A stretch of 64,000 nt of DNA, taken from AP-15 sp963781215 (GTDB lineage: Bacteria; Pseudomonadota; Alphaproteobacteria; ATCC43930; CGMCC-115725). The stretch covers positions 124,001-188,000 of the forward strand of contig CAWAFE010000038.1 of NCBI GenBank assembly GCA_963781215.1. Reading direction: 5' to 3'. Both the position numbers and the translations under genes were made by a program. Every line of letters begins with the position of its first letter. Position 1 is the first letter of the stretch. Shown here piece by piece: positions 16,907 to 25,707 of the stretch. Below the pieces are notes generated by a model. The model worked only from the letters and a program-made list of their open reading frames with translations. It ran no database searches and was not told the DNA's origin.

Positions 16907-17360
16907 ACGTCCTCGACGGTGATCGACGTCTTGAAGGTGGCGCGCGGGTTCTTGCCGGCCCATTCGCGCTGCACCACCGAGACCGTCGCCAGGGTCTCCT
17001 GCGAGAGACCATCGGTCTTCATGTAGCGCAATACCGGGATCGTGAACAAAGTCGGCGGCCCCATCGGCCCATAGGGCTGCTCGAACTGGCCGGCGAGGCT
17101 CGCCGGCGAGACGACGTTGCGGGTGCGTCCGACGCCGGAGCGGCCGCTCTCGCCGTGGGTGATCAATACCGTGTCGCACAGCCCCGAGGCGATCGCCGCG
17201 GCGGCATGCCTGGTGTGGATCATGAACGAGCAGCCGCCGACCGCGGTGCCGTCGACCCGTTTCGGGGTGAGGCCCAGATAGTGTGACATCGTCACCGGCG
17301 TCTCGCCGGCGGTCGCGATGCCGTCGATTTCGGCGGGTTTGAGGCCGACATCGGCCATCG
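16907..17360 (-). pseudogene. Thiolase remnant, 5' part upstream of the IS insertion
   Basis: Encodes MADVGLKPAEIDGIATAGET, then GLTPKRVDGTAVGGCSFMIH (with the N-terminal active-site-region Cys), GESGRSGVGRTRNVVSPASL and QREWAGKNPRATFKTSITVE, continuing across the IS into 14574-14938. The real N-terminus of about 40 residues is missing: homology to the copy at 21529 stops at position 17360. Beyond this the sequence differs and leads into the STAND cassette. Confidence 0.85.
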
Positions 17361-17436
17361 CTCCCTCTGTATCGATAGCTTTTTTCCCGACCTTGTGATA
17401 GGTATTTCACGTAAATAAACCTACGGGAGACCCGCC

Positions 17437-17772
17437 ATGAGCAATGAAGTTTGGATTGTGCTCATCCTCGCCGCGGCAGTCGTCATCGTGTTGGTGATAT
17501 TCCGGGACCGGCTCGGTCAGTTCGGATTGAAGGCGAACCGAGGCGGGGTCAATGTGAAGCTCACAGGTCAGCCGCGCGAAGCGCCGTCCCTGGCGCCGGG
17601 TACCACGGTGATCCGCGGTAACCGGCAACGTGGCTGGAAGCATCGGATCAATATTTGGCGCCCAGCGTTTGTGGAGGACAACATTCAACGAGGCGCGGAA
17701 AATGAGATTGTCGCGGGTCCTGATCAGACCTCCAACGGAGTTCGGAGACCGGTCGGCGAGAAGAAGCAATGA
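17437..17772 (+). CDS. Small membrane-anchored protein of the STAND cassette
   Basis: A 111-residue protein with one N-terminal membrane helix (EVWIVLILAAAVVIVLVIF) and a charged cytoplasmic tail that looks beta-rich (GGVNVKLTGQ, TTVIRGNRQRGW, then WRPAFVEDNIQRGAENEIV). GGGAGACCCGCC precedes ATG 17437. Its stop overlaps the ATG of the ATPase gene (ATGA at 17769-17772), so the two are translationally coupled. I do not recognise the family. Small one-helix proteins often accompany STAND ATPases in bacterial conflict or signalling operons as membrane anchors or effectors, so that is the working inference. Base composition is lower in GC than the flanking thiolase sequences. Confidence 0.7.
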   Translation: MSNEVWIVLILAAAVVIVLVIFRDRLGQFGLKANRGGVNVKLTGQPREAPSLAPGTTVIRGNRQRGWKHRINIWRPAFVEDNIQRGAENEIVAGPDQTSNGVRRPVGEKKQ

Positions 17773-18551
17773 GCATAGTCATCGCGGATTACGAGGCGCC
17801 GCGGAGCGCGTTCGAATCGCTGTTGCGGCGGGACTGCTATTACCGGATCCTGCTGATCCGGGGACCGATCGGCGGGAGCGGCAAGACCACCCTTCTTCGT
17901 CATTGCTGTCAGCGGATGGCTAAGTCCGCTCTGCATGTCCCGATCGAACTTCGAGACAGTATGGTAAATGTCGCCGAAATCTTTTGGCGCATCGGTCAAG
18001 TAATTGGGTGGGATCGCCTGCCGCACTTCTCGAGGCGGCTGACCGCATTAAGAGGCGAGCCAGACATCAAGATCGACAAAAACCGGCAGGCCGGTTTCAA
18101 CAATACTATTGCGATGGTCCTTCGAGCGGACAACCAGTTGGATCGCGAGGAACGGCGCAGTGATTTGACCAACGCCTGGTTCGATGATATCGGTGCGTTA
18201 GCCGACCCAGTTGTGATGCTATTCGATACTTACGAAGACGCTCCAAGCGAGGTAAAGGGTTGGATCAATGGCCCGTTTCTCTCGCGAGCTGCTACCACGG
18301 GTTCGATCCGAGTGGTAATTGCTGGACGGGACGTCCCGGAACGAAACAATATCGCATGGGGCGATTTCTGCCAGGTCCATGATCTCTTTGGTGTGGCGGA
18401 GGCGAGGCACTGGATGCCGGTTGTCCAAGAAATGCATCGGCGAATTCCAGTCTCGGACCCAGAGATTTGGCTCGCCGGCGTGTGCCACGCTTTAGGCGGG
18501 AATCCTAAGCAGATCATGCAGGTGATTGAGGGCTTGCCTCTCGAAGGGTAG
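17769..18551 (+). CDS. STAND-type P-loop ATPase, N-terminal part of a split NTPase-TPR protein
   Basis: A 260-residue NTPase with Walker A GPIGGSGKTTLL (about 32-43), Walker B VVMLFDTYEDA (DTYE is common in TPR-linked STAND ATPases), a sensor-like RVVIAGRDVP and the STAND Gx(N)P motif HALGGNPKQI at the C-terminus. The gene ends in TAG at 18549-18551; the next codon, in the same frame, is the ATG of the TPR gene. The two together have the layout of a single STAND protein (NTPase, winged helix, TPR). Whether the TAG is a true gene boundary, a disabling mutation or a site of readthrough cannot be decided here. Family role: nucleotide-controlled molecular switch, often in defence or regulation. 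Confidence 0.82.
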   Translation: MSIVIADYEAPRSAFESLLRRDCYYRILLIRGPIGGSGKTTLLRHCCQRMAKSALHVPIELRDSMVNVAEIFWRIGQVIGWDRLPHFSRRLTALRGEPDIKIDKNRQAGFNNTIAMVLRADNQLDREERRSDLTNAWFDDIGALADPVVMLFDTYEDAPSEVKGWINGPFLSRAATTGSIRVVIAGRDVPERNNIAWGDFCQVHDLFGVAEARHWMPVVQEMHRRIPVSDPEIWLAGVCHALGGNPKQIMQVIEGLPLEG

Positions 18552-20234
18552 ATGATGAATACCAACTTCCTCCACCAATTGCAGAGCGTCGCCCCCGGCG
18601 AAGACCGTGAGTGGCTGGTTCTGCAGCATAGCCTCGGGGCGCTCTCCCCAGCCTTACGCGATGCGGTCCAGGCGTGCGCTATCCCGCATTGGTTCGATCA
18701 TGAATTCCTGGGGACCCTGCTTGCCCGACCGCTGGAGGAGGCTGGCAGCCTATTCGAGGACTTGACCGCTTTGTCATTCGTAGAGCCAATCGTCGGTCGA
18801 GGTCAAAGTCTGCACGCGAGCACGCGCGCATTGCTCCTAAAGCGGCTTTGGCAGGATGATCGGGGCCGCCTCCGGGATTTGAGCGGTCGCGCTGCAGCGT
18901 ATTGCGCAACGCAGGACCAATCGCAGCTCGTTTGGCCAGTGGAATGGGTCTATCACCTTTTGGTTGCGTCGCCCGATAAAGGCGTTGAGAGGTTGGAGAG
19001 CGTAGCGCAGGATTGGGGAAGAGTTTGTGCATACGATGCCGTGGAAAGCCTCTTGCGCGCAGCTCGGGAGCACGCCGATGCTGGGCGCCTGACCGTCTTC
19101 GGGGCCGGCGTAACTAGGTTGTGGGAGGCTCACCTTCATCAGGACTATTCGCGTTTCTTGGAGGCACGAGACGCGTACGAAGAGGCCGGCCGGCTGTTTC
19201 ACGAGCTCGGCCGGGACCTTTACGAGGCGCGGGCGTTGCTTGGAGCTGGTGGGGCGGACCTTTCACTCGACGAATATGAGGCCGCGGGCGACCGCTTTGA
19301 AAATGCTTTGAAGGTATTCCGACAGACCGGCGACAAGCTGAGCGAGGGCCGATGTCTGCACGGTCTGGGGGACACCCATCGGGCTGTAGGTGAATTCGAG
19401 ATCGCGCAGAGGTATTATGAGGAGGCCCGCCAGGAGTTCCACAAGAGTGAAAATTTTGAGAATGAGGCCTATGTCCTTTGGGCATTAGGAGAAGTGAACG
19501 AAGCCCTGGGCGAGTTCGAGACCGCCGTCGACAGGTACGACGAGGCAGATCGCCTCTTCGACGAGGTTGGCAGCCCCTACGGCAAAGCTGTGATAAGCCA
19601 TAAGCGGAGCGTCGTGCACTGCGTGTTGGGCGCGTATCAGGAGGCGCGACAGCGCTGCGACAAAGCACTTGCAGCATTTCGGCAGATTGGCGCTCGAGAC
19701 GGCGAAGCGCACTGTTTGGAGGGGTTAGGAAAAATTCATCATAGCCTAGGAGAGGTCTCAGCGGCGGAGCAGTGCTACGAGAGAGCCCGGGCAATCTACC
19801 AAGCGATCAGCGACCGTCGCGGACTTGCCAGCTCCTTGCGGGGACTTGGCGAGGCCCTTCGCATTCAAAAGAAACAGGACCTAGCCCGAGAATATTGCGA
19901 ACAAGCGCGCCAAATCTGCCACGATATTCGCAACTCGCAGGGCGAAGCCGATTGCGTGCTATTCTTGGCCGACCTGGATAGTGGCGCCGGATGTTGGCCT
20001 GCCGCAGAAGCGGGTTACTTGCGGGCTTTAAAACAGTACCGAGCCGCGCGGACGAAGCCCCAAATCGCGGTCGCTCTGCTTGGGTTGGGTAAAGTGCGCG
20101 CTCACCTAGGGCGTACAGACGCGGCCCGTGGTCATTTGACGGAAGCCCTAGATCTGCTTGCGGCGATGCGGTTACCTCAGGCTGAGGAGGCGAAGGCCGA
20201 GCTAGCCGCTATTAGTGTAGATAAGCCCATTTGA
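18552..20234 (+). CDS. Winged-helix/TPR protein, C-terminal part of the split STAND NTPase
   Basis: A 560-residue protein in the same frame as the preceding ATPase, with ATG at 18552 directly after the TAG. Residues about 25-115 (LGALSPALRDAVQACAIPHW, HASTRALLLKRLWQDDRGRL) look like the winged-helix segment that follows a STAND NTPase. From about residue 200 there are at least eight TPR-like repeats of roughly 40 residues, each with GLGD/E..LGEFE..Y.EA.. spacing (CLHGLGDTHRAVGEFEIAQR and VLWALGEVNEALGEFETAVD are clear units). The TPR superhelix would be the ligand-sensing part. There is no catalytic domain at the C-terminus, so an effector role may fall to the small membrane protein or to an unlinked partner. 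The 20235-20378 stretch after it holds nothing recognisable. Confidence 0.82.
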   Translation: MMNTNFLHQLQSVAPGEDREWLVLQHSLGALSPALRDAVQACAIPHWFDHEFLGTLLARPLEEAGSLFEDLTALSFVEPIVGRGQSLHASTRALLLKRLWQDDRGRLRDLSGRAAAYCATQDQSQLVWPVEWVYHLLVASPDKGVERLESVAQDWGRVCAYDAVESLLRAAREHADAGRLTVFGAGVTRLWEAHLHQDYSRFLEARDAYEEAGRLFHELGRDLYEARALLGAGGADLSLDEYEAAGDRFENALKVFRQTGDKLSEGRCLHGLGDTHRAVGEFEIAQRYYEEARQEFHKSENFENEAYVLWALGEVNEALGEFETAVDRYDEADRLFDEVGSPYGKAVISHKRSVVHCVLGAYQEARQRCDKALAAFRQIGARDGEAHCLEGLGKIHHSLGEVSAAEQCYERARAIYQAISDRRGLASSLRGLGEALRIQKKQDLAREYCEQARQICHDIRNSQGEADCVLFLADLDSGAGCWPAAEAGYLRALKQYRAARTKPQIAVALLGLGKVRAHLGRTDAARGHLTEALDLLAAMRLPQAEEAKAELAAISVDKPI

Positions 20235-20378
20235 TCGTTGGATCGTCTATACTCCGCTTGGACGTGGGACTGCGAGTAACTAGGCCGCGCTAAGAGGCGA
20301 CCCGGCTTCCGCTGTGCCGGCGTCTCTGCTTAGTCCCGACCGCTTGATCTGTCGCCTCATGAAGCTTAAGGAGGCGGC

Positions 20379-21529
20379 TCATTGGACATGATGATTGTCC
20401 CCGACGATGATCGTGCCGGAGGCGGCGAACATGCCGCCGACGCCGTGGCAGACCGAGATCTTGGCGCCGGGGATCTGCGCCGGGGCGGTGCCGCGCATCT
20501 GGCGCACGCTCTCCTGCAAGGCGTACATGCCGTACATGCCGGAATGCATGTAGGAGAGGCCGCCGCCATTGGTGTTGAGCGGGAGCTTGCCGCCGGGGGC
20601 GGTGTTGCGCTCGGCGATGAAGGCGCCGGCCTCGCCGCGCGGCGACAAAGCCGAGATCCTCGAGGCCGTAGATCGGCAGATGGGCGAAGGCGTCGTAGAT
20701 CATCAGATGGTCGACGTCGTTGTGGGTGATGCCGGCCTCGGCAAAGGCCTTGGCGCCGGCGACGCGGAAGGCGCGCGAGGAGGTGAAGTCCTCCATCTGG
20801 CTGACCATCGGCGTCTCGACGCTCTCGCCGGTGCCGAGGAGGTAGACCGGCTTCTGCGGGAAGTCCTTGGCGCGCTCGGCCGAAACCAGGATCAAGGCGC
20901 CGCCGCCATCGGTCACCAGGCAGCACTGCAACAGCCGGAACGGGTAGGCGATCATCCGCGAGTTCAGCACATCCTCGACGGTGATCGGGTCCTTGAAGGT
21001 GGCGCGCGGGTTCTTTGCCGCCCATTCGCGCTGCACGACCGAGACCATCGCCAAGTTGCTCGTGCGTCAGCCCATAGGTCTTCATGTAGCGCAATACCGG
21101 GATCGTGAACAAAGTCGGCGGCCCCATCGGCCCATAGGGCTGCTCGAACTGGCCGGCGAGGCTCGTCGGCGCGACGACATTGCGGGTGCGCCCGACGCCG
21201 GAGCGGCCGCTCTCGCCATGGGTGATCAGCACCGTCTCGCAGAGGCCCGAGGCGATCGCCGCGGCGGCGTGGCGGACATGGATCATGAACGAGCAGCCGC
21301 CGACCGCGGTGCCGTCGACCCATTTCGGGGTGAGGCCGAGGTAATGCGCGATCGTCACCGGCGTCTCGCCGGCGGTCGCGATGCCGTCGATGTCGGAGGG
21401 TTTGAGGCCGGCATCGGCCATCGCGTTGAGTGCCGCGTCGGCATGCAATTGGATCTGCGAGGTGTCGGGGATGACGCCGAGCTTGGTGGTCTCGGCCGCA
21501 CCGACGATGGCGATCGATTTCGGCTGCAT
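20379..21529 (-). pseudogene. Thiolase (lipid-transfer/acetyl-CoA acetyltransferase type), full length but frameshifted
   Basis: The most complete thiolase copy. ATG at 21529 follows GGAGG at 8-bp spacing. It opens MQPKSIAIVGAAETTKLGV and keeps the Cys region GGCSFMIH, the GGGLSYMHSG region and the CHGVGGMFAASGTI C-terminal motif. Two single-base insertions break the frame, near 21057 (after LTHEQ) and near 20649 (after LGFV). It ends NHHVQ, with a 16-base duplication-like addition relative to the ending SNEPP in the fragment at 14131. The stop of the DUF35 gene overlaps its translation start region. With frames restored it would be an SCP2-type thiolase working with the DUF35 partner on acyl-CoA substrates; read support is needed to tell decay from error. 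Confidence 0.8.
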
Positions 21530-21534
21530 CGCGC

Positions 21535-21945
21535 TCACCTCCGGGCTGGGCGGAAGAGCGGGAGGGTGATCTCGTCGTCGAGCTTCTCGAAGGCGATTTC
21601 GACCGGCATGTCGAGCTCCAACGCCTCGGGGGTCTGCGGGCAGCCGGTGATGTTGGTCATCATGCGCGGCCCCTCGTCCAATTCGACGACGGCGATCGCA
21701 TAGGGCGGGGTGAAGCCCGGCACCGGGCGGTGGTGGATCACATAGGAGTAGAGCCGGCCCTTGCCGGACGCGGCGAAGACGCTGACCTCGCGTCCGGCGC
21801 AGGCGGGGCAGAACGGCCGCGGCGGGAAATACACCTTGGCGCAGGCGTTGCAGCGCTGCAGGCGCAATTCGCCCGACCGCGTGCCGTCCCAGAAATGCTG
21901 CGTCTCGGGTGTCGGCTGCGGCCGCGCGCGTCTTCCTTCGGACAT
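21535..21945 (-). CDS. Zn-ribbon/OB-fold protein, DUF35 family, acyl-CoA associated
   Basis: A 136-residue protein with a rubredoxin-like zinc ribbon (CNACAKVYFPPRPFCPAC) followed by an OB-fold containing GRLYSYVIHHRPVPGF and PYAIAVVELDEGPR. ATG at 21945 is 8 bp after GGAGG; an in-frame GTG at 21954 is less likely. DUF35 proteins are obligate or frequent partners of lipid-transfer-type thiolases, and here the thiolase gene follows with overlapping coding ends. The gene is intact although its partner is frameshifted. Confidence 0.88.
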   Translation of the reverse strand: MSEGRRARPQPTPETQHFWDGTRSGELRLQRCNACAKVYFPPRPFCPACAGREVSVFAASGKGRLYSYVIHHRPVPGFTPPYAIAVVELDEGPRMMTNITGCPQTPEALELDMPVEIAFEKLDDEITLPLFRPARR

Positions 21946-22026
21946 GTTCACCACCTCCGTCAGGGCATCAGGAGCGAGACTTTGACGCCTGCCGCGAATT
22001 CGGGCAAACGGAATGGTGCCCCAATT

Positions 22027-22086
22027 ACCTCGCCCCGCTTGCGGGGAGAGGTCGAAATCAGCGCATGCGCGGATCCCGGGTGAGGG
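22027..22086. repeat. Dispersed palindromic element (intergenic copy 1)
   Basis: Contains GCCCCGCTTGCGGGGAGAGG with a self-complementary CCCCGC/GCGGGG core, then a spacer and a GGTGAGGGGGAC tail. It lies in reverse arrangement to the copy at 22133. The same core appears within SSDH copies 2 and 3. Confidence 0.7.
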
Positions 22087-22132
22087 GGACGGCGGTCGGA
22101 ACCAATAGGCCTCGGCGTGTCACAAGAAAGTG

Positions 22133-22176
22133 GCCCCTCACCCCGACCCTCTCCCCGCAGCCGGGGCGAGGGGACC
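22133..22176. repeat. Dispersed palindromic element (intergenic copy 2)
   Basis: Reads CCCCTCACCCCGACCCTCTC followed by CCCGCAGCCGGGGCGAGGGG, the canonical form of the repeat family. It lies upstream of the cyclase gene. Confidence 0.7.
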
Positions 22177-22292
22177 TCCCCGACTTTGACATCTGCCGTG
22201 AATTCGGGCAGACGGAAGACGAGGCAGGCCGCATCGCGTGACAGCTGCCGGACCCGCTGCTATCCTCGTGTATCGTCGCGGGGAGCAGGCGA

Positions 22293-24090
22293 TTGGCGGA
22301 GGAACGGGTAGAGCGGCGGCTGGCGGCGATCCTCTGCGCCGATGTCGTCGGATATTCGCGGCTGATGGGCGCCGACGAGGAAGGAACCCTCGCCGTCCTC
22401 AAGAGCCACCGGCGTGAATTGATCGATCCGCTGATCGACCAGCACCGCGGGCGCATCTTCAAGACCACCGGCGACGGCATGCTGATCGAGTTCGCCTCGG
22501 TCGTCGATGCCGTGCGCTGCGCCGTCGTGGTGCAGCGGGGGATGGAGGACCGCAACGCCAATCTGCCGGAGGGCGAACGCATCCGCTTTCGCATCGGCAT
22601 CAACCTCGGCGATGTCATGGTCGACGAGGGCGACATGTTCGGTGACGGCGTCAACGTGGCGGCGCGGATCGAGGCGCTCGCGGCACCCGGCGAGATCTGC
22701 GTCAGCTATTCGGTGCGCGAGCAGGTCGGCGAAAAGCTGCCGATCAGGTTTGCCGATCTCGGCGAGCACGGCGTCAAGAACATCGCGCGACCGGTCCGCG
22801 TTTACCGCGTCGAGAAGGGAGCGGAGCCGCTACGCGGGTGCCGCGGAGGCACCGACCGAAGATCCGCTAGCGCTCTCGCTGACCGGCCGTCGCTCGCGGT
22901 GATGCCGTTCACCAATATGAGCGGCGATGCCGAGCAGGAGTACTTCGTCGACGGGATCGTCGAGGACATCATCACCGGCCTGTCGCGGATTAAATGGCTC
23001 CATGTCGTCGCCCGCAACTCGACCTTCGCTTACAAAGGCCGGGCCGTCGACCTGAAACAGGTCGGCCGCGAACTCGGTGTGCGTTATGTCCTCGAAGGCA
23101 GCATGCGCAAGGCCGGCAACCGCGTGCGGGTCACCGCGCAGCTGATCGCGGCGGCGAGCGGCACACATGTGTGGGCCGAGCGCTACGATCGCGCGCTCGA
23201 CGATATTTTCGAATTGCAGGACGAGATCACCTTGAGCGTCGTCGGCGCGATCGAGCCGAGCCTGCTGCCACGCCGAGATCGAGCGCGCCAAGCGCAAGCG
23301 CCCGGACAGCCTCGACGCCTACGATCTCTACCTGCGCGCCTTGCCACATACTCGCGTCTATATGCCGAGCGAGGCGGACAAGGCGCTTGCCGCTGCTTCG
23401 CCGAGCCGCTTTCGCTCCAGCCGGATTATCGCCGCGGCGCATGCCGCGGCGGCTGTGGTGCCATGAGGTGCGCTACATGCGCGGCGGTATGCAGGAGGCG
23501 GACAAGGACGGCATGCGCTCGAGCCATGCGCGGGCGGCGATCGAGGCGTGGTGCCGACGACGCGGAGACACTCGCTACCGCCGGCTTCGTAATCGGCCTC
23601 GTGGCGCATGACTACGACACGGCGATGAACGCAATCGACCGGGCGCTGTTGATCAATGGCACGTCCGTCTTCGGCCCTGGCGCTGAGCTTGGGATGCAGT
23701 CATCCTCGGCCACGCCGGGCGAGACCGCCAAGGCGATCGAATACGCCGAGCGGGCGCTGCGCTTGAGCCCACTGGACCGACCGGTATCAGCGTCACCCTA
23801 TATACCGGGCTCGGCATCGCCCATTGCGCTGCCGGCAATTGGGAAGGCTGCATCGCCGGCCTGCGGCAAGGCGATCCAGGCCAATCCGCGCTTTAGCCTC
23901 CCCTATTTCCTGCAGGCCGCCGCCCTGTCCGAGCTCGGCCGCATCGAGGAGGCCAAGAGCGCCGGCCCGGCGGGGGCTCGAACTGGAGCCCGGCTTTACG
24001 GTCTCCGGCTTCGTTCGGGCCCATACCGGCCGAGCAGAGATTTGGGAGCCGATCGGCGACGCGCTGCGCCAGCTCGGCCTGCCGGAATAG
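22293..24090 (+). pseudogene. Class III adenylate cyclase with TolB-like and TPR regions, frameshifted in the TPR part
   Basis: A TTG start at 22293 follows GGGAGC. Residues 1-170 form a class III nucleotide cyclase: LAAILCADVVGYSRLMGADE, then GRIFKTTGDGMLIEF and RIGINLGDVMVDEGDMFGDG. Residues about 195-325 resemble the TolB-like linker common in these proteins (SLAVMPFTNMSGDAEQEYFV, YVLEGSMRKAGNRVRVTAQL). The first frame break is near 23270, where RAKRKRPDSLDAYDLYLRAL continues in another frame. Several more breaks follow before the natural end EIWEPIGDALRQLGLPE at 24090. The cyclase domain could still be made, but the TPR sensor is not in one frame. Confidence 0.75.
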
Positions 24091-24119
24091 CGCTGCCGAC
24101 ATCAACAAGGAGAGCAATC

Positions 24120-25707
24120 ATGGCCGAGACCGTTACCGCCGCGCAATTGCGCGACCGACTAGCGTTCGGGCGGCGAGATCGCGATCGTCGACGCGCGCGA
24201 GGAGGGCAGCTTTCACGAGCGGCACCTGCTGATGGCGTCGTGCCTGCCGCTTGTCCCGGCTGGAGCTGATCGCGCCGGGCCTGTTGCCGCGGCGCTCGGC
24301 GCGGCGATCGTCGTGTGCGATGCCGGCGAGGGGCTGGCCGAGCGCGCGGCGGCGCGGCTGATCGAAGGCGGCTACAGCGACGTCTCGGTGCTGGCGGGCG
24401 GTGTGGCGGCGTGGGAGGCGGCCGGGTTTCCGGTCTATAGCGGCGTCCATGTGCCGAGCAAGGCCTTCGCCGAGGTCGTCGAGCACGAGATGCAGACACC
24501 ATGGATCAGCGCCGAGGAATTGGCCGAGCGCCAGAAGGGCACCTCGCCAATGGTCATTTTCGACAGCCGGTCCTACGAGGAATACCACTCGAACAGCATC
24601 CCCGGTGCCATCAGCGTGCCCGGCGCCGAGCTGGTCTATCGCTTCCAGGAGATGGTGCCGTCACCCGACACCTTCGTCGTCGTCAATTGCGGCGGGCGGA
24701 CGCGCAGCATTATTGGCGCCCAGGCATTGATCGACGCGGGTGTGCCGAACCGTGTCGTCTCGTTGAAGGACGGCACGATGGCCTGGCATCTGGCCGGGCT
24801 GGCGGTCGTGGCAGGCGCCACCGGGCGTGCTCCGGAAGTGTCGGCTGACGGTATCGCCACGGCGCGGCAGCGGGCCGACGCGGTCGCGCGGCGCTATGGG
24901 GTGCCGGTGATCGATCGCGCGAAGCTCGCGGAATGGCGGCGCGAAGCCGACCGGCGCACGCTTTATGTGCTCGATGTGCGCGATCCTGCCGAATACCGCG
25001 CCGGCCATCTACCGGGATCGGCGATGACGCCCGGCGGCCAGTTGGTGCAGGAGACCGACAGCTGGCTCGGCGTGTGGGGCGCGCGGGTCGTGCTGGTCGA
25101 CGATACCGGTGTGCGGGCGCGGATGACAGCGTCGTGGCTGCGGCGCATGGGCTGGGACGCCGCGGTGCTCGACGGCGGGCTCGACGGTGTGACGCTCGAG
25201 GAGGGCATGCCGCCGGTCGACACCGGCATGTTCCCGCAGGGCGCCGAGCCTGGATTGGTGACGCCAGAGGCGCTGCGGGCGAAGGCGGCGGCGGTCGTCG
25301 TCGATCTGGCACTGAGCCGCCGGCATAGCGCGGGTCATATTCCGGGCGCCTGGTTTGCGATCCGCGCGCGGCTCGCCGATGCATTGCCCAAATTACCGGC
25401 CGCCGGCGACCTGGTGCTGACCAGCGAGGATGGCGTCATTGCGCGCCTTGCCGCCGCCGAAATTCGCACGCGCCGGCCGGTCGAGGTATTGGCCGGCGGC
25501 ACCGCGGCGTGGCAGGCGGCCGGGCTGCCGCTCGAAACCGGCATGGGACAGCTCGCCTCCGAGCCCGACGACGTGGCACTGTCGGCGCGCGACCGGCCCG
25601 CCGAACGCGAGCGCTGGATGCGCGAATACCTTGCGTGGGAAATCGAGCTCGTCAACCAGATCGCCCGCGATAGCGACTGCCGCTTTCGTTTGGCCGCGGT
25701 GGGATGA
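24120..25707 (+). CDS. Multidomain rhodanese-like protein (N-terminal frameshifts)
   Basis: About 530 residues with four rhodanese-like units. AAGGAGAGCAATC precedes ATG 24120, and MAETVTAAQLRDRLAFG opens the first unit. The frame then slips near 24171 (GEIAIVDAREEGSFHERHLL is one frame over) and again between about 24256 and 24296, so the longest single frame starts at 24232. Unit 2 keeps a sulfur-carrying Cys in VVVNCGGRTRSIIGAQ; units 3 and 4 have lost it (LVDDTGVRARM, LTSEDGVIARL). Sulfurtransfer from thiosulfate or persulfide is the family role. An ABC importer permease gene follows at 25704, overlapping its end, suggesting linked function. Confidence 0.75.

Larger units (their letters stand above)
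21978..22216 (+). repeat. Pair of ~35-bp direct repeats flanking two palindromic elements
   Basis: GACTTTGACGCCTGCCGCGA at 21978 and GACTTTGACATCTGCCGTGA at 22182 start two copies of a roughly 35-bp unit, both continuing ATTCGGGCARACGGA. About 170 bp lies between them, containing the palindromes at 22027-22086 and 22133-22176. No gene is visible in 21955-22290. Confidence 0.7.

Noticed and set aside
21961..22220. CRISPR array suggested by repeated units
   Set aside because: Only two imperfect copies of about 35 bp with one 170-bp spacer containing palindromes; no array periodicity and no cas genes.
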